NCBI GenBank assembly: GCA_963791455.1
Contig: CAWBSM010000005.1
Span: 124,001-188,000 of the forward strand
Source: Bog-473 sp963791455
GTDB taxonomy: Bacteria > Actinomycetota > Acidimicrobiia > Acidimicrobiales > RAAP-2
Reading direction: 5' to 3'
DNA: 64,000 nt
Shown here: piece after piece, positions 8,859 to 17,029 of the stretch
Position numbering within the stretch: position 1 is the stretch's first letter
Layout: each line of letters opens with the position of its first letter
Translations under genes and position numbers: made by a program
Notes under the pieces: model-generated
The model's database searches: none
The model's input: the letters and a program-made list of their open reading frames with translations, nothing else
Told to the model about the DNA's origin: nothing

Positions 8859-10266
8859 ATGCCGCGCCGCGTGGTCGTCGTAGGTGGCGGCATCAGCGGC
8901 CTCGAGCGCGGCCTGGGAGCTGACCGGTGGTCCCGAGCGCCGGCATGACGCGCCAACGGTCGTGCTGCTCGAAGCGTCGGCGCGCCTCGGGGGGCCCTTG
9001 CGCAGCGACGTCGTGGCGGGGCGGGCCGTGGACATAGGCCCGGACGGGTTCCTCGGACGTCGGCCGGAGGCGATCGACCTGTGCAAAGAGCTGGGGCTGG
9101 CTGACGCCCTGACGCCGATTGCGGCCCGCGGCGCATCGGTTTGGGCCCGCGGACGCCTGAGGCCCGTTCCCGAGGCCCACGCGCTCGGAATCCCCACCCG
9201 ATTCTGGCCCACCGCCCGCGCCGGGGACCTCGGCGTTCGGGGCGTGCTCGGCCTGGCCCGCGACGCCGTGTTGCCGCGCCCCGACGTCCGGGGACCGATC
9301 GGCGACCGCGCCGTCGGGCCGCTGGTGGCGCGCAAACTGGGCCAGCAGGTGGTCGACGTCCTGGTCGATCCCCTCATCGGCGGCATCCATGCCGGCTCGG
9401 TCGACGACATGTCCGCCGCGGCGACCTTCCCGCCCCTCTTGGCCGCCGCGCAGCGACGCGGGAGCCTCATGCGGGCACTCCGTGCTGAGGTCCCGGCTCC
9501 GGATCCGGCCGGCCCACCGCTTTTCTGGTCGCTCCGGGGCGGCATGGCATCGCTGGTACAGGCCCTGGCTACGTGCCTCCGGGAGCGGGGGGTCGACGTG
9601 CGGCTCTCCGCTCCGGCCGAACAACTCGAGCGGGCCGGCGACGCCTGGTCCGTCTGGTCCGCCGGGGAGGCGGCCAGAGCGGACGCGATCGTGCTCGCCA
9701 CGCCCGCGCCGGCCACGGCCACGCTCCTCCGTCACCACGAGGGCGACGCGGCCGGCCTGCTGCAGGCGATCGACTACGCCTCCGTCGTCGTGGCGACGTT
9801 CTGCGTCGACACCGGAAACGTTCCTTCCCCGCTCTACGGGACGGGGTTCTTGGTGCCGCGCCACACGCCGCACAAGGGCCGCGAGGCGTGGGCGGTGACC
9901 GCCTGCACCTTCTTGGATCGCAAGTGGCCGCACCTGGCCCGCGACGGAGAGGTGCTGCTGCGGGCCTCGCTCGGCCGGATCGACGACAAACGACCGGCAG
10001 GATGGAGCGACGACGAGATCTTGGAGCGGGCGTGGGACGAGTTGGGCGCCCTCCTGGGCGTCGACGGCGTGCCCAAGGAGGCGGTCGTCGTGCGTCATCC
10101 CGACGCGCTCCCGCAGTACCGGGTCCACCACCTCTTGCGGACCGCGGGTGTCGAAGCGGCCGTCGCCAGGCTCGGCGGCGTCGCGCTGGCCGGCGCGGCG
10201 TACCACGGCGTGGGTATCCCGGCCTGCATCGCCAGTGGCCGGGCCGCGGCACACGCGCTCTTGTGA
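8859..10266 (+). CDS. hemY: Protoporphyrinogen/coproporphyrinogen III oxidase, frameshifted near the N-terminus
   Basis: FAD-dependent HemY/CgoX-type oxidase that aromatises the porphyrinogen in the coproporphyrin-dependent heme route. ATG at 8859 opens a frame encoding MPRRVVVVGGGISGL, the FAD-binding GxGxxG start, which then runs into a TGA at about 8940. From about 8908 another frame carries AAWELTGG and the remaining 450 residues, including VDIGPDGFLGRRPEA and a C-terminal GVGIPACIASGRAAA FAD motif. One surplus base in 8898-8908 explains both; correction gives about 468 residues, the family length. Starting at GTG 8884 would lose the dinucleotide fold. The 3' end overlaps lnt (GTGA). Sequencing error is more likely than true inactivation. 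Confidence 0.85.
8898..8908 (+). other. Probable +1 frameshift in hemY/cgoX
   Basis: Frame 1 (from 8859) reads GGGISGL up to the ctc codon at 8901-8903. The next four bases (8904-8907) occupy a place where three would keep the frame into gcg-gcc-tgg (Ala-Ala-Trp) at 8908. The expected protein is ...GGGISGLxAAWELTGG, so one inserted base near here is the simplest explanation. Confidence 0.8.
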
Positions 10267-11750
10267 CCCCATTGCCCCGTCGAGGCCGCGTTGGTGCCGT
10301 CTCCATCCTGGCCGGCGTGGTGCTCGCGCTCTCGCTGCCCCCCTGGGGGTGGTGGCCGCTCGGCCCGCTGGGCGCTGCGCTGTTCTATTGGCGCCTCGGG
10401 GGGTTGTCCCTGCGGACGCGCGTCTGGTCCGGATGGCTGGCCGGGCTCGGTTGCTACGCCATCGGGCTGGCGTGGGCCCGCGCCTTCAACTGGTACGGCG
10501 CGGTCGTGCTCGTGCTGGTCGAAGCGCTCTTCTTCGCCGCCGCCGCCGCCGCCACCCCTCCGCGCCGGGGTCGAGCCCTCGCGTTCGTCGGCGCGTGCAC
10601 GCTGGCCGAAGCGGTGCGCATGACGTGGCCCTTCGGCGGGCTCCCGCTCGGGGGGGTGTTCCTGGGCCAGGCGGACGGCCCGCTCGTCGAGCTGTCCCGG
10701 CTCGGCGGTCCCCTCTTGATCACCGCCGCCGTGTGGGCCGGCGGAGTCCTCGTCGCCACGCTGGTGGTCCGGCTCCGACGGTGGCGCGCGCGCCGCAGCG
10801 GCCCCGCCGTAGCCGGCGCGGCGGTGGTGACCGCCGGGATCGTCGCGTTGGTCGTCGCGGGCACCGCCGCCCCCGACGGCGGTGCCCCCGTACGAACGTT
10901 GCGCGTGGCGCTCGTGCAAGGAGGTGGGCAGCGAGGGCTCAGCAAGGAGCAGATCTCGCCCACCTCGGTCTACGAGGCGCAGTTGGCGGCAACCGCACGG
11001 GTCGCCGTCTCCCATCCCTCCCCGAGGCTCGTGTTGTGGCCCGAGGACGTCGTTGCCCTCGACCGTCCACTGGCCGGCTCACCGGAGGCCGCGCTGCTGA
11101 GCCGACTTGCCGCCGGGCTCGGCACGACGCTCGTCGCCGGCGTCACCGAGCCGGCATCGGCAACGACCTTCCGCAATGAGATCGTGGCCTGGGGCCCGGG
11201 GGGCCACGTCGTGGGCGCCTTCGAGAAGGTCCACCGGGTGCCTTTCGGCGAGTACGTACCGGATCGCTCCTTCTTCTCACACTTGGCGAATCTCTCGGGC
11301 GTGCCGACCGACGCCGTCCCCGGGCACGGCACGGGGCTCATGCGCACCCCCGCCGGCCCCCTTGGCCTCCTGGTGTCCTTCGAGATCTTCTACGCCGGGC
11401 GCAGCCATGCCTCGGTGCGCGCGGGCGCCGAGTTGCTGGCCGTACCCACCAACACCTCGTCGTACAGCACGGCCCAAGTGCCGGCACAAGAGCTCGCCGC
11501 GGCCGTCGTGCAGGCGGTCCAGACGGGGCGCGACCTCGTGCAGGCCGCTCCGACTGGTTACAGCGCGGTGGTCAACCAGCGGGGGGAGGTCGTGGCGCGC
11601 AGCGTCCTCGGTCAGCGCCAGGTGCTCGAGGCTACCGTTGCCCTACGCCGCGGCATGACCCCCTACGACCACTGGGGCGACCTGCCCGTGCTGCTCCTCT
11701 CGGCGATCGCGCTGGGCGCAGGTTGGGCCCGGGCGCGGCGCTACTCGTAG
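10263..11750 (+). CDS. lnt: Apolipoprotein N-acyltransferase-like protein with catalytic Cys replaced by Ser
   Basis: Lnt adds the third acyl chain to lipoproteins in the membrane. 495 residues from GTG at 10263 overlapping the hemY stop. The N-terminal half has about six to seven hydrophobic helices (SLPPWGWWPLGPLGAALFYW and others); the C-terminal half is a nitrilase-type domain. Glu261 in LWPEDVV and Lys322 in FEKVHRVPFGEYVP match the E-K-C triad, but the ICYE motif that holds the nucleophile reads VSFE, placing Ser372 where Cys is expected. The triad spacing (61 and 50) is close to E. coli Lnt (68 and 52). Activity, altered chemistry or a related acyltransferase role are all possible. The 3' end overlaps the convergent HAD gene by 10 bp. 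Confidence 0.88.
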   Translation: MTPLPRRGRVGAVSILAGVVLALSLPPWGWWPLGPLGAALFYWRLGGLSLRTRVWSGWLAGLGCYAIGLAWARAFNWYGAVVLVLVEALFFAAAAAATPPRRGRALAFVGACTLAEAVRMTWPFGGLPLGGVFLGQADGPLVELSRLGGPLLITAAVWAGGVLVATLVVRLRRWRARRSGPAVAGAAVVTAGIVALVVAGTAAPDGGAPVRTLRVALVQGGGQRGLSKEQISPTSVYEAQLAATARVAVSHPSPRLVLWPEDVVALDRPLAGSPEAALLSRLAAGLGTTLVAGVTEPASATTFRNEIVAWGPGGHVVGAFEKVHRVPFGEYVPDRSFFSHLANLSGVPTDAVPGHGTGLMRTPAGPLGLLVSFEIFYAGRSHASVRAGAELLAVPTNTSSYSTAQVPAQELAAAVVQAVQTGRDLVQAAPTGYSAVVNQRGEVVARSVLGQRQVLEATVALRRGMTPYDHWGDLPVLLLSAIALGAGWARARRYS

Positions 11751-12253
11751 TAGCCCGAGTGGATGTAGACGCAGGGGACGCCGGCCGCGACGTACATGGC
11801 GTGGTTGGACGGGTCGTCTTCGAAGGCAAGACGCAGATCGAACCCGTGAGCCCGCAGGTCCTCCACGACCGTCTGTTTGAACTCGGTCACCTGCGCGTAG
11901 TCCCCACGCGAGCGCATCACCAGGAGATCCCAGCGCAGGCCGTAGCGCTTCAACCAGGCCAACGTCTGGGGTTGCACCCTCTGGGGCCGCCCGGTCAGCA
12001 AGATCACGGCGAGCGCCGAGTCGAGCAGCTCGAGCAGCCGGGCGATCTCCTCAATGACCGGGTCGTCGCCACAGGCCTCGAAGAAGGCGGACCAGTCCCG
12101 CCGACCTCGTTCGAGGAAGCGCTGGCGGCCGGCCGCATCAGAGAGCACGCCGTCGATGTCGAAGACCACGGCCGGCCCACTCGGGTGGAGCGCGCCGTCG
12201 CCGGAGCGCCAAGTCCAGTTGGGTTGATCACGCTCTGACCTGGTCCCGGGCAC
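11741..12253 (-). CDS. HAD-family phosphatase
   Basis: 170-residue haloacid dehalogenase phosphatase without a large cap domain. Motif I is VVFDIDGVLSDAAGR (nucleophile Asp and acid Asp), motif II is ILLTGRP, motif III Lys lies in TEFKQTVVEDL, and motif IV is FEDDPSNHAMY. The pattern resembles the polynucleotide-3'-phosphatase-like HAD group, so nucleic acid ends or small phosphate esters are candidate substrates; this is inference. GTG at 12253 is chosen because TAGGCT lies 8 nt upstream on the same strand, a leaderless arrangement. Its 3' end overlaps lnt on the opposite strand, and it is divergent from the large membrane protein at 12354. Confidence 0.8.
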   Translation of the reverse strand: MPGTRSERDQPNWTWRSGDGALHPSGPAVVFDIDGVLSDAAGRQRFLERGRRDWSAFFEACGDDPVIEEIARLLELLDSALAVILLTGRPQRVQPQTLAWLKRYGLRWDLLVMRSRGDYAQVTEFKQTVVEDLRAHGFDLRLAFEDDPSNHAMYVAAGVPCVYIHSGYYE

Positions 12254-12261
12254 GAATATCC

Positions 12262-12267
12262 AGCCTA
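12262..12267 (-). promoter_or_regulatory. -10 hexamer (TAGGCT), leaderless, HAD phosphatase
   Basis: 8 nt before GTG 12253 on the minus strand; decides the start. Confidence 0.45.
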
Positions 12268-12353
12268 CCGGCGCACCCTCCTCCTTTCGGCGGGCCGATT
12301 CCCCAATTAGGAGGAGGAGTCGCCCTTGCCGAAGGTGACACGATGGAGCCGGA

Positions 12354-15300
12354 ATGGGAGGCGACGCGGACACGGGGGTGGTGGAGGCGCGGGTCGGCGA
12401 GCCCGAGACCGACCGCACCCTCAACGTGGCTCTCGGCCGCCGGGCCGAGGTCATCGGCGACCTCTTGCTCCCACTCGAGCCGACAGACAGCTCTCGCGCC
12501 GCGTGCCGAGACATCGGCCGCCGGCTCGAGGAATGGCAGGGACCGGGCATCGTGATCCTGTGCGGCCGCCTGGTCGCGCCGGGCTGCTCCGCCGGGACTT
12601 CCTCCGCCGACGTTCTGAGCCACCACCCGGATTTCACCGCCGCGCTGGAAGTCTTCGCGGCGCGCGACGACTCCCAAGTCGTCGCCGTGATGACGCCCGA
12701 TCGAGACCCCGAGCTCGTCCAGGCCCTCGAGCGCTGGGGGGTGACGGTGCGCGACGCGATCGATCTCGCCTGCGAGACGGGCGCGGGCACCCGCACGGTG
12801 CTGGTCCGCGCCGGCACCATGCGTCCCGACGCCAACCCACCCATCGATACCGCTCCAACCGACGAACGTCCCTGGCTGGCCGGCATGGAGCGCCTCGACG
12901 ACCCGCGGCTGGCGCGCCGCTTCGTGACGTCGCGACTGCTCTACCGCCGGATGCGACGCTACGTCTGGGCGCCGCCCCTTCTGCTGGCCGCCATTGCGTT
13001 GTTGCTCCGCGTCGACTTCGTGGTCGATGGCCTGGGCCGGATCTTCCGTTCGCCCCGCCAGCAGGACGCCCTGCAGCGGGCCTACGCCGCCACCTGGTTC
13101 TCTCGCTTCATCGTGACCGTGGTCGTCGCGGTCGTCCTGCTCGCGGTGCTGGCCCTGGTCGTGGCCGTCACCTCGCGGGGCATCTGGCGCGCGCTGGGGG
13201 GCGAGGGCCTCCCGCCCCCCTGGTCGGGCGGCCTGTCGGGGACGCGCCCCATCGCCCACGCGCAGCTCGAGATCGACGGGGAGGACGCCCTCGACTTCAC
13301 GCGCGCTGCCGTCGAGGCCGGCGCGTCCGGCGTCATCGCCGGCGGAGCGGTCGTGCCCGAGCTCACGCACCTGGACGCCGGTTTCTTTGCCTGCCCCGGC
13401 GCCACCTCCGAGATCGTGCACGAGCACCGGGGCCGGTGCGGTCTCCCGCCGACTTTCCTGCACCACCGCCAGGAAGCCACCCTCGAGATCGAGACCGGGG
13501 CGGACCTCCACGTCCGACTGCTCGTGGCCGAAGCGGACCTCCCCATGGCGACCATGGGCGAGCGGCTGGTGACGTCCGACATCGTGATCAAGGGCCGCTC
13601 CAAGGCGGCCGAGGTCCACGCGGAGCTCGCCGCTGGTTGGCCGAGCGGGGCGTCGTGGCCGCCGGCGCCTGAGGTGGCGGCGGACCGCATCCGCGTGCGA
13701 CGCATCAGACGTCTCGCCGCCGTCTCCCTGTTCGTGGCCGGGGCCATCGACGTCCTGTCCTCGGTCACCACCCCCCTGCGCGAACACCTGCACCTGATCG
13801 CGACCTACCTACCGGTCGCCGTCGTCCAGACCGCCGGGGCGCTCACCGCCATTGCCGGCATCGGCATGATCATGCTCTCCCGCGGCATCCTGAGGGGGCA
13901 GCGACGTTCCTGGCTGGTGGCGGTCGCGCTCCTCGTCGCCTCCCTCGCCCTCCACCTCTTGCATGCCGCGGGCTTCGCCACCTTGCTCGTGTGTGCCGGG
14001 GTGCTCGTCCTGCTCATCGTCCAGCGTGAGCTGTTCCGGGCCCAGACCGAACCGGCCACCCTGGTCACGGCCTTCGTGATCCTGGCCGTGGGCGGGTTGG
14101 TGGCGACCCTCGGCGGGTTCCTCGCGGTGGAGGTTGCGGGGCGCGTGCACCATCACCCGCTGCCCGGCTGGCCCGACGTGCTGCTCGGCTCCGCCGAACG
14201 CCTCGTCGGCGTCCAATGGGTGGCCTTCCCGTCCACCGTCAACCGCTACGTCTCCATCAGTCTGCTGGCGGTCGGCCTCAGCCTCATCACGGTCGCCCTC
14301 TACCTCCTCACCCGCCCGGTGGTCGACCGGCGGCTGTCGTCGGGACGCGCCGCGGTGGGCCGGCGTGCGGCCGAGCTGCGGGCGCGCGACATCGTGCGCC
14401 GGCACGGCACCGGGACCCTCGACTACTTCGCGCTGCGCGACGACAAGCAATGGTTCTTCCATCGCGACTCGCTGGTGGCCTACGCCGTGTTCGGTGGCGT
14501 CTGCCTGGTCTCCCCCGACCCCATCGGGCCTTTCTCCGAGCGTGCCCACGTCTGGGACTCGTTCCGCCGCTTCGTGGACCGCAACGGGTGGGGCCTCGGC
14601 GTCATGGGCGCGGGCGAGGAATGGTTGCCGACCTACCAGGCATCGGGCATGCGGTTCCTCTACATCGGGGACGAAGCGGTGGTGGACCCACGCCACTTCT
14701 CGCTCGACGGCGGGAAGATGAAGGGGCTGCGCCAGGCGGTCAACCGCGTGGCCCGTTACGGCTACACGGTTCGCTTCCTCGACCCCGCTCACCTGAAACC
14801 CCAAGATGCCGCGTCCATGGCGGAACTGATGGCCAAGAGCCGACGGGGGGAGCAGGAGCGAGGGTTCTCCATGATGCTCGGCCGGCTCTTCGACCACCGT
14901 GACACGGGCTTGCTGCTCACGCTCGTCGAGGATCCGGACGGCACGCCCGTGGCCATGTGCCAGTTCGTGCCGTCGCCGGCCATCGGCGGGTACTCGCTCG
15001 ACCTGATGCGCCGCGATCCCGGTGACCACCCCAACGGGCTGCTGGACTTCGCGCTGTGCTCGACCATCACCCAACTCAAGGAGATGGGGATGAAAGGGCT
15101 CAGCCTCAACTTCGCCGCCATGCGGTCGATCCTCGAGGGCGACAGCGGGGATGGCGTCACCCAGCGCGTCGAGCGCTGGGCCCTCCGACGGCTCTCGGGC
15201 GTCTTGCAGATCGAGACACTGTGGCGGTTCAACGCCAAGTACGAGCCCCGGTGGCTCCCGCGCTACATCGTCTTCGACTCGGCCGAGCAGTTCGTTCCGG

Positions 15301-15485
15301 TGGCCGTGCAGATCATGCGGGCGGAGTCATTGACCGAAGTGCCGGTGATCGGCCGCCTCCTGACGACGGGGACGGCCAAGCGGTCGGGGCCGGCGGTGCC
15401 CGACGACGTCCTCGCCGCCATGGAGCACCAGGGCAACGGCGCCGCGAGCCGGCACGAGGCGGAGACGACCGGGCCGAGGTCGTGA
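12354..15485 (+). CDS. Large membrane protein: degenerate calcineurin-like phosphoesterase halves plus MprF-like DUF2156 domain
   Basis: 1043 residues. Residues 30-160 look like the first half of a metallophosphoesterase whose metal motifs are lost: VIGDLLL (33-39) where VISDLHL is usual, CGRLV (70-74) for GDLxE, MTPDRD (113-118) for PGNHD. Two membrane helices follow (about 200-285), then a soluble block (about 290-450) with VPELTHLDAGFFACPG, resembling the end of the same fold but lacking GHTH. Six or so helices (450-690) lead to a DUF2156 domain (700-1020) with DDKQWFFHRDSLVAYAVFGG and MKGLSLNFAAMRSILEG, as in MprF/LysX aminoacyl-phosphatidylglycerol synthases. Likely envelope lipid modification; the amino acid used is unknown. 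ATG at 12354 follows GGAGCCGGA; an in-frame TGA at 12336 excludes earlier starts. Confidence 0.78.
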   Translation: MGGDADTGVVEARVGEPETDRTLNVALGRRAEVIGDLLLPLEPTDSSRAACRDIGRRLEEWQGPGIVILCGRLVAPGCSAGTSSADVLSHHPDFTAALEVFAARDDSQVVAVMTPDRDPELVQALERWGVTVRDAIDLACETGAGTRTVLVRAGTMRPDANPPIDTAPTDERPWLAGMERLDDPRLARRFVTSRLLYRRMRRYVWAPPLLLAAIALLLRVDFVVDGLGRIFRSPRQQDALQRAYAATWFSRFIVTVVVAVVLLAVLALVVAVTSRGIWRALGGEGLPPPWSGGLSGTRPIAHAQLEIDGEDALDFTRAAVEAGASGVIAGGAVVPELTHLDAGFFACPGATSEIVHEHRGRCGLPPTFLHHRQEATLEIETGADLHVRLLVAEADLPMATMGERLVTSDIVIKGRSKAAEVHAELAAGWPSGASWPPAPEVAADRIRVRRIRRLAAVSLFVAGAIDVLSSVTTPLREHLHLIATYLPVAVVQTAGALTAIAGIGMIMLSRGILRGQRRSWLVAVALLVASLALHLLHAAGFATLLVCAGVLVLLIVQRELFRAQTEPATLVTAFVILAVGGLVATLGGFLAVEVAGRVHHHPLPGWPDVLLGSAERLVGVQWVAFPSTVNRYVSISLLAVGLSLITVALYLLTRPVVDRRLSSGRAAVGRRAAELRARDIVRRHGTGTLDYFALRDDKQWFFHRDSLVAYAVFGGVCLVSPDPIGPFSERAHVWDSFRRFVDRNGWGLGVMGAGEEWLPTYQASGMRFLYIGDEAVVDPRHFSLDGGKMKGLRQAVNRVARYGYTVRFLDPAHLKPQDAASMAELMAKSRRGEQERGFSMMLGRLFDHRDTGLLLTLVEDPDGTPVAMCQFVPSPAIGGYSLDLMRRDPGDHPNGLLDFALCSTITQLKEMGMKGLSLNFAAMRSILEGDSGDGVTQRVERWALRRLSGVLQIETLWRFNAKYEPRWLPRYIVFDSAEQFVPVAVQIMRAESLTEVPVIGRLLTTGTAKRSGPAVPDDVLAAMEHQGNGAASRHEAETTGPRS

Positions 15486-15596
15486 GCGACTGACCCGGCG
15501 TTGAGAACCTCTCGACCACGCGGCGCGCGACAGCATCGTTGGTCCGCCCGCTCCGATCCGCCTGTCGCACGCTGCGGAAGCGGTGAACAGCGGCGA

Positions 15597-15602
15597 TAGA
15601 GT
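15597..15602 (+). promoter_or_regulatory. -10 hexamer (TAGAGT) for DUF2252 gene
   Basis: Leaves a leader of about 27 nt that contains the GGGAGGA ribosome site. Confidence 0.35.
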
Positions 15603-15635
15603 GCGGGTTCTCCGGAATGAGGGAGGACGAGCGGA

Positions 15636-17024
15636 GTGAGCCAGACGCACGTCGCGGCATCATCACCCGTCGCCGCCAAACACGACCTGGCGGCCAGCGC
15701 GACCGAACGCCGCGCCACGGGGCGCCAGGCGCGAGTTCTGGCCCCCCGCGCCGGTATCGGGGAGTGGGACGAACGGGCCCGCGGGCACGACGCCCTGGCG
15801 ACCCTCATGGCCCAAGACCGCATCCGGTTGCCCGAGCTCCTCCCACTGCGTTATCAGCGCATGGCGCTCTCCCCTTGGAACTACTACCGAGGTGCAGCTG
15901 CCGTGATGGCAGCCGACCTGGCATCACGACCACACAGCCGGCTCGAGGTCCAGCTCTGCGGCGACGCCCACGTGCTCAATTTCGGATTGTGGGCCACCCC
16001 CGAGCGCAACCTCAACTTCGACCTGCGCGACTTCGACGAGACCTTGCCCGGACCTTTCGAATGGGACGTGGCGCGACTGGCCGCCAGCCTGGTCGTGGCC
16101 GCCCAGCAGAACTCGGTGAAGCCGGCACGAGCCGATGCAGCGGTGACCGCGGCGCTCGACGCTTACCGACGCCAGATGCGGCGCTACGCCACGCTCCCGT
16201 TGCTCGACATCTGGTACGAAGGCACGCGGGTCGACCGTTTCATCGACTACTTCGAACCGGCTGACCGTGGCCAGGTGCAGGTGGAGATCGAGAAGGGCAA
16301 GCTGAAGCGAACCAGCCGCGGTGCGTTCGCCAAGTTGACCACCGAGCGACGCGGACGGCCCCGCATCACGACCCAGCCCCCGCTACGCGTGACGCTCGAC
16401 GACGACGAACAAGGGGGCATCGTCGACCACTTGATTGCCAGTTACCGCCACACGCTCCAAGAGGACCGCCGGAAACTTTTCGACCGCTTCCTCCTCGTTG
16501 ACGTGGTGCGCCAGGTGGTAGGGGTCGGGAGTGTCGGGATGGTCGTGTACCTCGTGTTGTTCGTCGGCAGCGCACGGAGCGACCCATTGTTCTTGCAGTT
16601 CAAGCAGGCCGGCCCTTCCGTCTACGAGACCCATACGTACGCCAGCGGGCACGGCAACCATGGCGCCCGGGTCATCGCCGGAAAGCGGATGGTCCAGAGC
16701 GCGACGGACATCTTCGTCGGATGGGGATCGCTGGGCGACCGCGACTTCTACGTCCGCCAGTTCCGCGACATGAAGCTGATCCCGACCACCGACCTGATCG
16801 CGCCCGTTCTTGTCCAGTTCGCCACTGCCTGTGGCAACTCGCTGGCCCGCGCGCACGCCCGCTCCGGCGACCCGGCGGCGATCGACGCCTACATGGGGAA
16901 GGGCGACGGCTTCACCTCGGCGATACGGAAGTTCGCTCGTCGCTACGCGGTCCAGAACGAGCGCGACCATGCCCAGCTCGTGGCGGCCATCCGGCGGGGT
17001 GTTGTAGAGGCCGAGCCGGACTGA
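15636..17024 (+). CDS. DUF2252 family protein
   Basis: 462 residues matching DUF2252. The signature is LCGDAHVLNFGLWATPE followed by LNFDLRDFDETLPGPFEWD, an arrangement reminiscent of kinase-like/aminoglycoside phosphotransferase folds, with Asp residues where a catalytic or metal-binding loop would lie. The C-terminus holds VIAGKRMVQSATDIFVGWG and YVRQFRDMK. Biochemical function is not established. The start is GTG at 15636 with SD GGGAGGA about 9 nt upstream and TAGAGT (15597-15602) as a probable -10, giving a leader of about 27 nt. It converges with nuoN, 5 bp apart. Confidence 0.82.
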   Translation: MSQTHVAASSPVAAKHDLAASATERRATGRQARVLAPRAGIGEWDERARGHDALATLMAQDRIRLPELLPLRYQRMALSPWNYYRGAAAVMAADLASRPHSRLEVQLCGDAHVLNFGLWATPERNLNFDLRDFDETLPGPFEWDVARLAASLVVAAQQNSVKPARADAAVTAALDAYRRQMRRYATLPLLDIWYEGTRVDRFIDYFEPADRGQVQVEIEKGKLKRTSRGAFAKLTTERRGRPRITTQPPLRVTLDDDEQGGIVDHLIASYRHTLQEDRRKLFDRFLLVDVVRQVVGVGSVGMVVYLVLFVGSARSDPLFLQFKQAGPSVYETHTYASGHGNHGARVIAGKRMVQSATDIFVGWGSLGDRDFYVRQFRDMKLIPTTDLIAPVLVQFATACGNSLARAHARSGDPAAIDAYMGKGDGFTSAIRKFARRYAVQNERDHAQLVAAIRRGVVEAEPD

Positions 17025-17029
17025 ACGCC

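Noticed and set aside
12308..12318. Strong ribosome-site-like AGGAGGAGG before TTG 12326
   Set aside because: The frame it would open is Arg-rich shadow; the supported gene starts at 12354.
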